Origin: Chryseobacterium nakagawai
Lineage (GTDB): Bacteria; Bacteroidota; Bacteroidia; Flavobacteriales; Weeksellaceae
DNA length: 64,000 nucleotides
Reading direction: 5' to 3'
NCBI RefSeq assembly: GCF_900637665.1
Contig: NZ_LR134386.1
Coordinates: forward strand, 4,828,501-4,892,500
The translations under genes and the position numbers were made by a program. The stretch's first letter is position 1, and every line of letters starts with the position of its first letter. Below the pieces are notes generated by a model. That model was not told the DNA's origin and did no database searches. It saw only the letters and a list, made by a program, of their open reading frames with translations. Of this stretch, positions 1 to 8,164 are shown one piece after another.

Positions 1-195
1 GAAAATCCAGGTAAAAAGGGATTCATTCTAGGAACAGCACATCCAGTGAAATTTCCTGATGCAGTAGAAAATGCTATTCACACAAAAATTCAAATTCCTC
101 AAAGCTTAAATGACTTAATGAAAAAGGAGAAAAAAACTGTAGAAATAAATTCAGATTTTGAAGAATTAAAGCGATTTTTGCTTAATAAAAATTAA
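1..195 (+). CDS. thrC: threonine synthase, C-terminal fragment
   Basis: This is the last 64 residues of a protein that begins left of the window; the frame is open from base 1 and stops with TAA at 193-195. The segment GTAHPVKF followed by FPDAVE is the characteristic end of threonine synthase, the PLP enzyme that converts O-phosphohomoserine to threonine and phosphate in the cytoplasm. The catalytic lysine and PLP-binding parts lie outside the window and cannot be judged. folB starts 4 bases after the stop, so the two are probably co-transcribed. The family call rests on this short C-terminal motif only. Confidence 0.8.
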   Translation, partial: ENPGKKGFILGTAHPVKFPDAVENAIHTKIQIPQSLNDLMKKEKKTVEINSDFEELKRFLLNKN

Positions 196-198
196 GCA

Positions 199-567
199 AT
201 GAGTAAGATATATCTTGAAGATGTAAAAATATATGCCTACCACGGGGTATTACCTGAGGAAAATATTATTGGCACCTATTATATTTTAAATGCAGAACTT
301 CATACCGATTTGTGGAAGGCAGCAGAATCTGATGACCTGAATGATACCATAAGCTATGCAGATATCAATGATATTCTTCATCAGGAAATGAAAATTAAAT
401 CTAAGCTGCTGGAAAATGTTGCAGGAAGAATTATTATAAAAATACATGACCGTTTTCCACAAATCGACTATATCAAGCTTAAACTTACCAAAACAGCACC
501 ACCCATGAAGGGTGAAATGAAAGGTGCAAGTATTGAACTGGAAAAAAGTTTTAAACCGGAAAATTAA
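199..567 (+). CDS. folB: dihydroneopterin aldolase
   Basis: FolB splits 7,8-dihydroneopterin into 6-hydroxymethyl-7,8-dihydropterin and glycolaldehyde in folate synthesis. The protein has 122 residues, the usual size of this octameric T-fold enzyme. It opens with IYLEDVKIYAYHGVLPEE, the conserved start with the YHG and E residues of the pterin pocket, and ends with KLTKTAPPMKG, which carries the conserved lysine. ISYADI in the middle is also typical. The ATG lies 4 bases after the thrC stop, suggesting an operon. No truncation or odd composition is seen. Confidence 0.93.
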   Translation: MSKIYLEDVKIYAYHGVLPEENIIGTYYILNAELHTDLWKAAESDDLNDTISYADINDILHQEMKIKSKLLENVAGRIIIKIHDRFPQIDYIKLKLTKTAPPMKGEMKGASIELEKSFKPEN

Positions 568-602
568 AATCCTTATTTTTATTTCATTAAAAAAATACAA
601 AA

Positions 603-1967
603 TTGAAATTTATTAAAATATTATTTCTAGCAGCATTCATCAATGCTTTCGGCCAGACAGGTGTTGATAATCAATTGGCCAGTTATAACTTTCCAAAGAT
701 TAAATCCAGCATTACCATGCCGGTGACAATCCCACTTTCAGAGCTTAGCAATATGGTAAACGCCTCTGTAAAAGATCTCATTTACCAGGATGATTCTTAT
801 ACAGACAACAATAACGACCAATTTAAAGTAAAAGTTTGGAAAACCAGACCTATTCGTCTAGTTGGAGGAACCAGCCAAAATCTTCTCATTGAAGTTCCTT
901 TAAAAATATGGGCCGAGAAAGGGATTGGAACTCTGGGCGTTTATTCTTATCAGAATACTACTTTTGAAACCGTAATGTCCTTTAATACAACCGTTACATT
1001 TAAAAACAACTGGACAATTACCACCAATACTCAGCCCAACGGCTTCCGATGGGTAACGAAACCTGTACTGGATTATGGAAGAATACAAATTCCGATCACC
1101 CCTATTGTCGAGAAAAGCCTAAGAGAACAACAGGAAAAATTCTGTAAAACCATTGACCAGCAGATGGCTACTCAACTAAATTTCCAGCAATATGCTGTTA
1201 TGGCCTGGAATACGTTTGCTCAGCCATTCAATATTTCAGAAGAATACAATACCTGGCTGAAGGTAAGCCCGGTGGGCGTTACTATCACTCCTTTAAAATT
1301 TTATGGAAATCAGATCAATGCAACCCTTGGAATTGATATTTTTTCGGAAACTTTTACCGGAAATAAACCTGCAGCCTCACCTCCTGTAACTTCAGCAAGT
1401 AATTTTAATTTTGCTCCAACTGTTGCAGATAAATTCGTGTTACAGACTACAGCCAATATTCCTTTTACGGAAGCCAGTAATATGGCCAGAAAAACATTTT
1501 TAAATAAAGAATTTGACATCAGAGATTCCAAAGTAAAAGTGACAGACATCAGAGTTTACGGTGTTGATAACAGAATTGTTATTGAAGCACAGACAGATGG
1601 CTATATCAAAGGAACTGCTATAGTTTCAGGAATTCCTGTATATGATGAAACTAAAAGAAAAATTGTTTTATCTGATACGAAGTTCAAGCTTAAAACAATG
1701 AATATACTTCAAAAAACGGCTTCTCTTCTCTTTCAGGGGAAAATTGTGAAAATGATTGAAGAAGAATACGGCATACCAACTCAGGAATTAGAAGAGACAT
1801 CCAGAAAAAGTATTGAAGATGCTTTCAACAAAGAATATTATAAAGGATTAAAGATGACCGGAAAGGTATTTAACCTGAAACCAAGCAAAATCCTTCTCAA
1901 CAGTACAGGAATTACAGCTGTTATTGATACTAATGCTACCTTAAAACTACTTGTAAACGGATTTTAA
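603..1967 (+). CDS. DUF4403 family exported protein (TTG start)
   Basis: This 454-residue protein has a Sec signal peptide (residues 1-17, MKFIKILFLAAFINAFG) and no other membrane helix, so it should be periplasmic or outer-membrane associated. The long beta-rich body with two related halves (ITMPVTIPLSELSNM near residue 38 and ANIPFTEASNMARK near residue 284) matches the DUF4403 family, whose function is not known to me. The repeat of a [IT]PxxEASNM-like segment suggests a two-domain, possibly lipid-binding, fold; that is inference. The start is TTG: no in-frame ATG would leave an intact signal peptide. It lies 35 bases after folB. Confidence 0.75.
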   Translation: MKFIKILFLAAFINAFGQTGVDNQLASYNFPKIKSSITMPVTIPLSELSNMVNASVKDLIYQDDSYTDNNNDQFKVKVWKTRPIRLVGGTSQNLLIEVPLKIWAEKGIGTLGVYSYQNTTFETVMSFNTTVTFKNNWTITTNTQPNGFRWVTKPVLDYGRIQIPITPIVEKSLREQQEKFCKTIDQQMATQLNFQQYAVMAWNTFAQPFNISEEYNTWLKVSPVGVTITPLKFYGNQINATLGIDIFSETFTGNKPAASPPVTSASNFNFAPTVADKFVLQTTANIPFTEASNMARKTFLNKEFDIRDSKVKVTDIRVYGVDNRIVIEAQTDGYIKGTAIVSGIPVYDETKRKIVLSDTKFKLKTMNILQKTASLLFQGKIVKMIEEEYGIPTQELEETSRKSIEDAFNKEYYKGLKMTGKVFNLKPSKILLNSTGITAVIDTNATLKLLVNGF

Positions 1968-2005
1968 AAGATAAAATTCATCTCAAAAAAAACTAATAAC
2001 CGACC

Positions 2006-2503
2006 ATGAAAAGAATTTTAAATATTGTTGAATACAATAAGGCCTCATTATGGATTAGGCTTGCCAATAATTTCATAGATGTTATCATCATATATATTAT
2101 CAATTACCTCCTCTCTATTATCTGCAATTTTCTTTATAAAATAACTTCAATTGAGTTTTTCTACTTCTATAGTAATGGAAGCATTTTATGGAGTTTCTTT
2201 ATTGGAAATTTCAACTATTGTCTTTATTATTTTCTGATGGAAAACTACTTTGATGGGAAAACCGTCTCAAAGTATATTACAGGAACCAAAGTAATCAGTA
2301 CAGATGGTACAAAACCAACTACCCAACAAATTACGTACAGAACTCTTTCCAGGATTGTTCCTTTTGATGGACTATCATTTCTTGGGATAAATGGATGGCA
2401 CGACAGCTGGAGTGATACACGAGTAATTAATCTGAAAAATTATATGTCTGAAATTCAAGCCAAAAGCGAAATTGACAGTCTAGGAGAGAAAGAAATTGCA
2501 TAA
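2006..2503 (+). CDS. RDD family membrane protein
   Basis: The 165-residue product starts with ASLWIRLANNFIDVIIIYIINYLL, the RDD-type first segment (R, then N-F-I-D in a helix), followed by a second hydrophobic segment around residues 60-80 and a polar tail with TGTKVISTDGTKPT and RTLSRIVPFD, all normal for RDD proteins. These are small inner-membrane proteins of mostly unknown role, some linked to transport. It starts at ATG after the A-rich leader aaactaataaccgacc, typical of Bacteroidota genes without Shine-Dalgarno. Its stop lies 5 bases before the -33 element of the tRNA-Cys promoter. Confidence 0.75.
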   Translation: MKRILNIVEYNKASLWIRLANNFIDVIIIYIINYLLSIICNFLYKITSIEFFYFYSNGSILWSFFIGNFNYCLYYFLMENYFDGKTVSKYITGTKVISTDGTKPTTQQITYRTLSRIVPFDGLSFLGINGWHDSWSDTRVINLKNYMSEIQAKSEIDSLGEKEIA

Positions 2504-2507
2504 AAAC

Positions 2508-2538
2508 TTTGGTTTATATAGAAATTTAGCTATATTTG
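2508..2538 (+). promoter_or_regulatory. Bacteroidota promoter for tRNA-Cys
   Basis: TTTG at 2508-2511, a 19-base spacer, and TATATTTG at 2531-2538 fit the Bacteroidota sigma consensus (-33 TTTG, -7 TAnnTTTG). Transcription would start about 20 bases before the tRNA. Confidence 0.75.
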
Positions 2539-2562
2539 CACACCTCAAAAATGGTAAAACAT

Positions 2563-2633
2563 GGTACTTTGGCCGAGCGGCTAGGCAGTGGTCTGCAACA
2601 CCATCTACAGCGGTTCGAATCCGCTAGGTACCT
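2563..2633 (+). tRNA. tRNA-Cys (GCA)
   Basis: A full cloverleaf can be folded by eye. The acceptor stem pairs GGTACTT with AGGTACC. The anticodon stem GTGGT/ACCAT holds the loop CTGCAAC, with anticodon GCA at 2595-2597. The T arm is AGCGG-TTCGAAT-CCGCT. The discriminator base is T (2633), as expected for cysteine tRNA. The 3' CCA is not encoded. It has its own promoter and terminator and is a single gene, not part of a tRNA cluster. Confidence 0.97.
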
Positions 2634-2640
2634 CTTTAAA

Positions 2641-2669
2641 ACCTCTAAATAAAATTTAGAGGTTTTTTT
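2641..2669 (+). terminator. intrinsic terminator of tRNA-Cys
   Basis: A perfect 10-bp stem (2641-2650 with 2654-2663), loop AAA, then a run of seven T residues. It begins 8 bases after the tRNA. Confidence 0.9.
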
Positions 2670-2901
2670 ATGCAGTTTTATCTATAAAATTAGAAAGAAC
2701 CAACTTGGTGATTCCACTCTTGTTTACTAAATGAATTAAGTTTTAAAAATTACAGTAAAAATTTCAAAGTCTTCAAAATAAAACAAACTCTTCCACATAG
2801 GAGGAGCTTATTTTACAACACAAAAAAAGAATGATGGATAGAAAATTATTTTCTCAAAGATAATCCAACATCAACCCTATCTTTACGAGTAATGCATATA
2901 C

Positions 2902-3024
2902 AAAAAAAATCCTCGGAAATTCCGAGGATAAAAACTAATAACCATGAAAACTCAAATTAAACATGAGTTGCATTGGTATATTGAAAAATCGTGCCAAGAA
3001 TTACTTTTTTTGAAAAAAAAATAA
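2902..3024 (+). repeat. hairpin/leader unit A with 26-codon micro-ORF
   Basis: A 9-bp stem with 3-base loop (2909-2917 with 2921-2929) lies between an A8 tract and the leader aaaactaataacc. It is followed at 2944-3024 by an ORF of 26 codons beginning MKTQIKHELHWYIEKS. The leader resembles the one before the RDD gene (near 1990), which suggests a real or decayed gene start. Whether the peptide is made is unknown. Confidence 0.45.
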
Positions 3025-3462
3025 AATTTTATTCATAAACAGAGAAAATTAAATTAAAAAATAAACATCCAAAACATATTGAAATATAAATATATACAAA
3101 TAATAACTCCACTAAACATAACAAATCACCCTCAAACTCAAAAATGATTAACAAATCAATAATTAAAAAAAACTTTAAAATAAAAAATTAAGTAAAGAAG
3201 AAAATTTTCAGAAATACAATATGTCGGTAAAGAGGGCACAAAAAACTACAACTTGTCACAATTTATTCTCTTATTTAGCATAACATTCAAATTTAATATC
3301 ATTTCACAAAAACAATGAAAACAATATCAGACAGTGTTAAGCAAGATTGAAATAAGAGAATATAAAATAATACAAACTCTGTTAAAAGGTTCAATGATCA
3401 TACATTTATCGTATGGGATCATCCTTTAATAAACAAAGAAGCATATATAAACTCTCGTTATC

Positions 3463-3548
3463 AAAAAAAGCCTCCAAACGGAGGCTTCAAAAAACACAAA
3501 TGATGAAAAAAAAATTTTATATCAGAAATAAAAATTATTTTTTTTAAT
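3463..3548 (+). repeat. hairpin/leader unit B with 15-codon micro-ORF
   Basis: The stem AGCCTCC/GGAGGCT (3469-3475 with 3480-3486) follows an A7 tract. Bases 3489-3512 are identical over 24 bases to 3800-3823 of unit C and include the start ATGATGAAAAAA. The ORF from 3501 encodes MMKKKFYIRNKNYFF and stops. Confidence 0.5.
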
Positions 3549-3769
3549 TCTTATTCAAAAATAGATTTTACTTTTTATCCGTTTTATGAGTACAGTCATA
3601 AAACTTTTAAACTAATTATTCTTTTACAGATATAGCATAATTTCCGCTTCTCTATGCTACATTTAAATGTTTTCCGAACAAGCAACTTAGTTACTATGGA
3701 ATAAAAGAAGTTTTCTCAAAGATATTTCATCTATCTCTAAAAATACATGAGTTCAATCATAAACACTTC

Positions 3770-3858
3770 AAAAAAGAAAAGGCCTCCATGCGGAGGCCTA
3801 AAAAACACAAATGATGAAAAAAATCTATTCAGAAAAATCCAAACAGAATATCGTGTAA
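3770..3858 (+). repeat. hairpin/leader unit C with 16-codon micro-ORF
   Basis: The stem AGGCCTCC/GGAGGCCT (3780-3787 with 3792-3799) follows an A-rich tract. It continues into the 24-base block shared with unit B (3800-3823). The ORF from 3811 encodes MMKKIYSEKSKQNIV and stops. Conservation stops shortly after the start codons, so only hairpin plus translation start is repeated. Confidence 0.5.
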
Positions 3859-3930
3859 ACTGTTTATATATTCCTCCCATTAAGGAGTTCTCATATATTC
3901 AACAGTATTAATTAATACATATTGATTAAA

Positions 3931-3950
3931 AAATCCTCATTCGAGGATTT
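3931..3950 (-). terminator. intrinsic terminator of the 148-residue secreted protein gene
   Basis: The 8-bp stem AAATCCTC/GAGGATTT with a 4-base loop, read leftward, ends in a T run. It lies about 35 bases beyond the stop of the - strand gene at 3986-4432. Confidence 0.75.
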
Positions 3951-3985
3951 GGTAAATGTAGATAAATATTTTGTCTTTCACAAAG

Positions 3986-4432
3986 TTATTCTTCCCATGT
4001 GATCGGAACATATATTGTAATGTATCCGTCATCATCTATATTTTCATCCGATACCGTTGCAATTACCGTTCCATAACCTACCCAGCCTCCTTGGCCCTGG
4101 ATGCCCGAGAATTCATAAGTTCCTTCCGGAAGATCTTCCTCGGAATACTGTGGAAGCGCACGATTATTGTACTGACCAGTGAAATACTCATCTCCTGTAG
4201 CTGTATTTTTAGCAACGAAACCTCCCAAATCAAATCCTGAACCTGAAAGCATTTTTGTCCCGCTTTGAGATATCAATCCATAACGAACCGGATATGTCTT
4301 TGTCTTAGCATCCTTAACAGATACTTCTGTACAAACTTTAGATGGTACTTCCACAACATCAGTGGAAGAAAACGAAGTAGCAACAGCTAGCAATCCTACT
4401 ACAGCTGTTACTGTAAAAATTGATTTTTTCAT
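3986..4432 (-). CDS. small secreted protein of unknown function
   Basis: I do not recognise a family. The 148-residue product has a clear Sec signal peptide (MKKSIFTVTAVVGLLAVATSFS) and a mature part of about 125 residues rich in G, T, Y and D with a single cysteine. The regular spacing of PVRYGLIS, GFVAKNTATGDEYF and LPEGTYEFSGIQG suggests a small beta-sandwich. The ending DDDGYITIYVPITWEE is strongly acidic. It has its own promoter and terminator, so it is a single-gene unit. No T9SS sorting domain or lipobox is present, so a periplasmic or exported fate is inferred. Confidence 0.7.
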   Translation of the reverse strand: MKKSIFTVTAVVGLLAVATSFSSTDVVEVPSKVCTEVSVKDAKTKTYPVRYGLISQSGTKMLSGSGFDLGGFVAKNTATGDEYFTGQYNNRALPQYSEEDLPEGTYEFSGIQGQGGWVGYGTVIATVSDENIDDDGYITIYVPITWEE

Positions 4433-4453
4433 ATTGAAAGTAATTTAGTTTCT

Positions 4454-4485
4454 CAAAAATAGGCATCATAAATTAATTCAACAAA
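4454..4485 (-). promoter_or_regulatory. promoter of the 148-residue secreted protein gene
   Basis: Reading leftward: TTTG (4485-4482), a 20-base spacer, TATTTTTG (4461-4454), then 21 bases to the ATG at 4432. It fits the -33/-7 consensus. Confidence 0.6.
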
Positions 4486-4787
4486 AATTATGGATTAACT
4501 ATATCTTACAAATTTCTTCCAATAAAGATTCCCCGTTGAGCAGGAAACTATGATGAATCTCGTTTAGAACATTAATTTTCAAATTTTGAAAAACTGTCAT
4601 TTTATTCACAAACATCATGCTTATGTTTCTAAAATCTGCTTTATGACTGTAAAATTTAATAGGATATAGAATTAGTTTAATCCTTTCAATATCAACTTTA
4701 ACATTCTTTAACTGAATTTTGGCTTCATAATTGAAAATAAAACTAAAATTAGAGCCGTTTAGGCTTAAGCTTATTAAAATTTGAGTT
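4486..4787. other. intergenic region between divergent genes
   Basis: This stretch separates two divergent genes. A - strand frame is open across it (stop at 4499) but would have to start inside the neighbouring + gene; I see no family in it. No strong hairpin or complete promoter motif for the + gene was found. Confidence 0.4.
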
Positions 4788-5339
4788 ATGAAAAAGATAG
4801 TATTAGCAGGTTTTTTATCCGTTTTCTTACTAACGGCCTGCAAGAAAGATGACAGAACTGCTGATAAATCACTGGAAGAACAGAAGCTTGAATTCCAGTC
4901 AAGGCAGCTTGAAATAGAACGACAAAAACTAGCTATTGAAAAAGAAAAGCTGGTATATGAAGCTCAGAAAAAAGCAGACAGTATCTCTGAAACCAAAAAA
5001 GCGAAAGCTATTGCTGAAAATAATTCAAAGCCTAAAGTTATAAGAGAAACCAGAACAGTATACCGTGACAGAAATTCTAATTCAGGGGGCGGAAATAACG
5101 GTGGATATGCGGACAATGGAAACAATGCTTCACAGGGAACTACTCAGAAAAAAGGAATGAGTAAAGCTGCTAAAGGTACTATTATTGGTACTGTAGGTGG
5201 TGCAGCTGCAGGAGCAATCATTGCTAAGAAAAACAGAGGTCTTGGTGCTGTAATCGGAGGTGTGGTAGGTGGGGCTACCGGATATACTATCGGTAGATCG
5301 CAAGACAGAAAAGACGGAAGAGTACAACCAAGAAGATAA
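4788..5339 (+). CDS. glycine-zipper lipoprotein with coiled coil
   Basis: The 183-residue protein has a lipoprotein signal (MKKIVLAGFLSVFLLTAC, lipid-anchored Cys at residue 18). A charged helix with heptad character follows (LEEQKLEFQSRQLEIERQKLA), then a GN-rich linker, and a C-terminal glycine zipper with alternating small residues (GTIIGTVGGAAAGAIIAKK and GAVIGGVVGGATGYTIGR, about residues 128-170). This resembles the YMGG-like Gly-zipper families, which form membrane-inserting or oligomerising helices. An envelope-associated structural role is inference. An intrinsic terminator follows directly. Confidence 0.75.
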   Translation: MKKIVLAGFLSVFLLTACKKDDRTADKSLEEQKLEFQSRQLEIERQKLAIEKEKLVYEAQKKADSISETKKAKAIAENNSKPKVIRETRTVYRDRNSNSGGGNNGGYADNGNNASQGTTQKKGMSKAAKGTIIGTVGGAAAGAIIAKKNRGLGAVIGGVVGGATGYTIGRSQDRKDGRVQPRR

Positions 5340-5360
5340 TTTTTTTCATCATAACATATA

Positions 5361-5391
5361 AAGATTGCTTATTTTTAGGCAATCTTTTTTT
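5361..5391 (+). terminator. terminator of the glycine-zipper lipoprotein gene
   Basis: Stem AAGATTGC (5361-5368) with GCAATCTT (5379-5386), followed by a T run. It ends one base before the ATG of the next gene, which argues against the longer in-frame start of that gene at 5365. Confidence 0.8.
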
Positions 5392-7026
5392 ATGATATTG
5401 ATTCTGTTTTCCACTATTTTTCTCGTTCCGGTCTTATCGGGACTTGGAAAAATAATGGAAAAATTCTTTGGAATTTTATTTCAGGGAATCTCCGGAAAAA
5501 TACTTTCGGGAATCATGGGGATAAGTCTTGTTTGGACTTTCATTTCTTTTTTTGTTCCCTTAAATATTTATGTAGAAATGTTTACGGTCTTATTAGGTCT
5601 ACTCTACTTTTTTAAAGAAAGACTTTATCAGGAATTTTATATATTTCTAAAAAAAGATCTCTTTTTAATAACATTCATTTCCTTTATTATAATATTTACC
5701 GGAGCCTACTACCCTTATATATTAGATCATTTCGGATATTATATTCCCTCTATTAAATGGTTGACAGAATATGGGCTTATCAAGGGAATTTCCAATCTGG
5801 ATCTTACTTTAGGACAAATGTCAATCTGGCATATTTTTCAGGCCGGTTTCTCAAATTTTTCAGATCCTTTTCTGAGAATTAATTCGATTTTACTGGTAAT
5901 TTATACCATTTATATATTTGAAAGAAAAAACTGGATTCAGCTATGTTTCATTCCTATATTATTACTCTTTTCACAGTCACCCAGCCCTGACCTTCCTGTT
6001 ATTGTCTTTTCTTTAATTATTTTAAATGAAGTTATATCCGGAAATAGAAATACCAGTCTTCTTTTTGCCTTTTCTGTCTTTGTTTTTGCTATAAAGCCAA
6101 CCATGATTTGGCTGCCAATACTGGTTCTTCTTTATAATATTTTTATTTTTAAATCAGATTTAAAAAAGCTGTTATTCGGAGGTCTCATTTTATTGTTATT
6201 CTTTATTAAAAATATCTGGACATTTGGATATCCTGTATTCCCGGTATCTATAGGAGATTTTGGTTTCATTTGGAAACCCAATCCTGAGATATTGAAAACC
6301 TCTTCACAATATGCGATTCTGAAAACTTATGACATGCAGTATTCGTATGAAGAAATCCAAAAGTTTTCCACATTAGATCATATAAAAAACTGGTTCTTCC
6401 TGAAGGGTATCAAATCAAAAATCAATATTCTTTTTATATTAAGCTTATTTATTTTTTTGGTATTTGCTTGGGTAAAGAAAAAGAAACTCATCACCTTGAT
6501 CTTTATTTCCGTGTTGATAAAAAGCGCACTTATACTAGTCTTTTCAGCCCAATACAGATTTTTCATGGATGTATTTTTTGTTTTATTTTTTATTTTATTT
6601 CATGAATATGTAAATAAAAGAAAATCCATTGCTACTTTTTCTATGCTCAGTTTATTTTTTATTTCATTATTATCTTTTCCCAGTATTATTCAACATTATA
6701 TTCCAAGTTTTCAACTGGGGAATTTCATGGTTGGATTTCATAAGAAACAGCTTTTTCAGCCATCAGTTTATGAATATCATCAATTCAATCGTTTTAAGGT
6801 TGGGAACTTAAAGTTTAATGTTTCCAAAAGCTATCCTTACAACTTTGAAACCCCTCTTCCCTCTATCTCCGAGAGTTTTATTTTTGACGATGTAAAAGCA
6901 GGAATTTTCCCTCAGCCTATTGATGAAAATAACATAGGTAAAGGATTCATCTGGAAAAGAATGAGTTACAAAGAGGAAAAAGAAGCAAAAGCAGTTATTA
7001 ATACTATCGAAAATATTTATAAATAG
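5392..7026 (+). CDS. polytopic membrane protein (GT-C-like / LIC_10190-like)
   Basis: The 544-residue product has about twelve hydrophobic helices over residues 1-440 and a soluble C-terminal part of about 100 residues. An early luminal segment, YILDHFGYYIPSIKWLTEYGLIKG then LTLGQMSIWHIFQAG, resembles polytopic glycosyltransferase-C-like proteins and the uncharacterised LIC_10190 membrane family. The acidic motif is only D-H, so sugar transfer is not shown. I chose the ATG at 5392 because an upstream in-frame TTG (5365) lies inside the preceding terminator hairpin. The codons are rich in T, as usual for membrane proteins. It stands alone between the lipoprotein gene and aroC. Confidence 0.6.
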   Translation: MILILFSTIFLVPVLSGLGKIMEKFFGILFQGISGKILSGIMGISLVWTFISFFVPLNIYVEMFTVLLGLLYFFKERLYQEFYIFLKKDLFLITFISFIIIFTGAYYPYILDHFGYYIPSIKWLTEYGLIKGISNLDLTLGQMSIWHIFQAGFSNFSDPFLRINSILLVIYTIYIFERKNWIQLCFIPILLLFSQSPSPDLPVIVFSLIILNEVISGNRNTSLLFAFSVFVFAIKPTMIWLPILVLLYNIFIFKSDLKKLLFGGLILLLFFIKNIWTFGYPVFPVSIGDFGFIWKPNPEILKTSSQYAILKTYDMQYSYEEIQKFSTLDHIKNWFFLKGIKSKINILFILSLFIFLVFAWVKKKKLITLIFISVLIKSALILVFSAQYRFFMDVFFVLFFILFHEYVNKRKSIATFSMLSLFFISLLSFPSIIQHYIPSFQLGNFMVGFHKKQLFQPSVYEYHQFNRFKVGNLKFNVSKSYPYNFETPLPSISESFIFDDVKAGIFPQPIDENNIGKGFIWKRMSYKEEKEAKAVINTIENIYK

Positions 7027-7064
7027 AACAAATGCTGAAACTTTATTATCTGAAGAAAAAAAGG

Positions 7065-7072
7065 TAATTTTG
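7065..7072 (+). promoter_or_regulatory. -7 element of aroC
   Basis: TAATTTTG matches TAnnTTTG and ends only 4 bases before the aroC ATG at 7077, so the transcript should be leaderless or nearly so. Confidence 0.55.
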
Positions 7073-7076
7073 TATT

Positions 7077-8147
7077 ATGTTCAACACATTAGGTAATCTT
7101 CTTAGTCTTACAACATTTGGAGAAAGTCACGGAGTGGCTTATGGCGGTATCATCAATAATTTTCCGGCAGGTTTAGCGGTAGATCTCGATAAAGTTCAAT
7201 ATGAACTGAACCGAAGAAAGCCAGGCCAGTCTGCTATTGTTACCCAAAGAAAGGAAAGTGACACCGTTAAATTTCTTTCTGGGATCTTTGATGGAAAAAC
7301 AACAGGTACACCCATCGGTTTTATCATTGAAAACGAAAATCAGAAATCAAAGGATTATGACCATATTGCTGGAGCATATCGTCCGAGTCATGCAGATTTT
7401 ACATACGATCAAAAATTTGGTTTCAGGGATCACCGTGGTGGTGGAAAATCTTCTGCCAGAGAAACCATGAACTGGGTAGTTGCAGGAGCTTTGGCCAAGC
7501 AACTTTTGCCAGAGATTGAGATCAATGCTTATGTTTCTTCTGTAGGCGATATTTTCTGCGAAAAACCATACCAGGCTCTTGACTTTTCTCAAACGGAAAG
7601 CAATGATGTACGTTGTCCGGACGCTGAAACGGCAGAAAAGATGATTGCCAGAATCAAAGAAATTAAAAAAGAAGGAAATACAATTGGAGGAACCATTACC
7701 TGCGTGATCAAAAATGTTCCTGTAGGAATTGGTGAACCTATATTTTCAAAACTCCAGGCTGAACTGGCAAAAGCAATGCTGAATATCAATGCCTGCAAGG
7801 GTTTTGAATATGGGAGTGGTTTCTGTGGGGCAAAAATGACTGGAAAAGAGCACAATGATCAATTCAATACTGATTTTACTACAAAATCTAATCTGTCAGG
7901 AGGAATCCAGGGAGGAATTTCCAATGGAATGGACATTTATTTCCGTGTGGCATTCAAACCTGTAGCTACTATTTTAAGACCTCAGGATAGTATTGATAAG
8001 GAAGGAAATCCTGTGATTGTAGAAGGAAAAGGACGCCACGACCCATGTGTTGTACCTAGAGCTGTTCCTGTAGTGGAAGGCCTTGCTGCATTTATTTTGG
8101 CAGACTTATTTTTGATTAATAAAACGAGAAACATCAATAATTTTTAA
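7077..8147 (+). CDS. aroC: chorismate synthase
   Basis: AroC removes phosphate from 5-enolpyruvylshikimate 3-phosphate to give chorismate, the last shikimate-pathway step, using reduced FMN. The 356-residue length is normal. The signatures are [18 protein letters not shown] (residues 16-33, first AroC motif with the catalytic His), [29 protein letters not shown] around residues 102-130 in two overlapping motifs, and [17 protein letters not shown] near the end (third motif). The start follows a -7 element by 4 bases. No other shikimate gene is nearby. Confidence 0.97.
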   Translation: MFNTLGNLLSLTTFGESHGVAYGGIINNFPAGLAVDLDKVQYELNRRKPGQSAIVTQRKESDTVKFLSGIFDGKTTGTPIGFIIENENQKSKDYDHIAGAYRPSHADFTYDQKFGFRDHRGGGKSSARETMNWVVAGALAKQLLPEIEINAYVSSVGDIFCEKPYQALDFSQTESNDVRCPDAETAEKMIARIKEIKKEGNTIGGTITCVIKNVPVGIGEPIFSKLQAELAKAMLNINACKGFEYGSGFCGAKMTGKEHNDQFNTDFTTKSNLSGGIQGGISNGMDIYFRVAFKPVATILRPQDSIDKEGNPVIVEGKGRHDPCVVPRAVPVVEGLAAFILADLFLINKTRNINNF

Positions 8148-8164
8148 TATAAATATTTTTGGTA

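Larger units (their letters stand above)
2670..3930. other. gene-poor intergenic region, about 1.26 kb
   Basis: No ORF of convincing length is found on either strand. The stretch is very AT-rich. It contains three hairpins (2909-2929, 3469-3486, 3780-3799), each with an A-tract to its left, so each could terminate leftward (- strand) transcription. Each is followed on the + strand by an A-rich leader and a micro-ORF of 26, 15 and 16 codons (ATGs at 2944, 3501/3504 and 3811/3814). A motif CTCAAAGATA recurs left of the first and third hairpins (near 2853 and 3713); on the - strand it reads TATCTTTGAG, a -7-like element. Confidence 0.6.

Noticed and set aside
2563..2633. tRNA-Cys as an integration site of a mobile element
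   Set aside because: No integrase, no repeat of the tRNA 3' end and no foreign gene cluster follow it in the window.
2902..3950. Spaced hairpins considered as a CRISPR array
   Set aside because: Only two of the units share 24 identical bases, spacing is irregular (hundreds of bases), and no cas genes are present.
4499..4843. 114-codon - strand ORF overlapping the start of the glycine-zipper lipoprotein gene
   Set aside because: Its first codons lie antisense to a clear lipoprotein signal peptide, no family is recognisable, and it has no promoter-like element.
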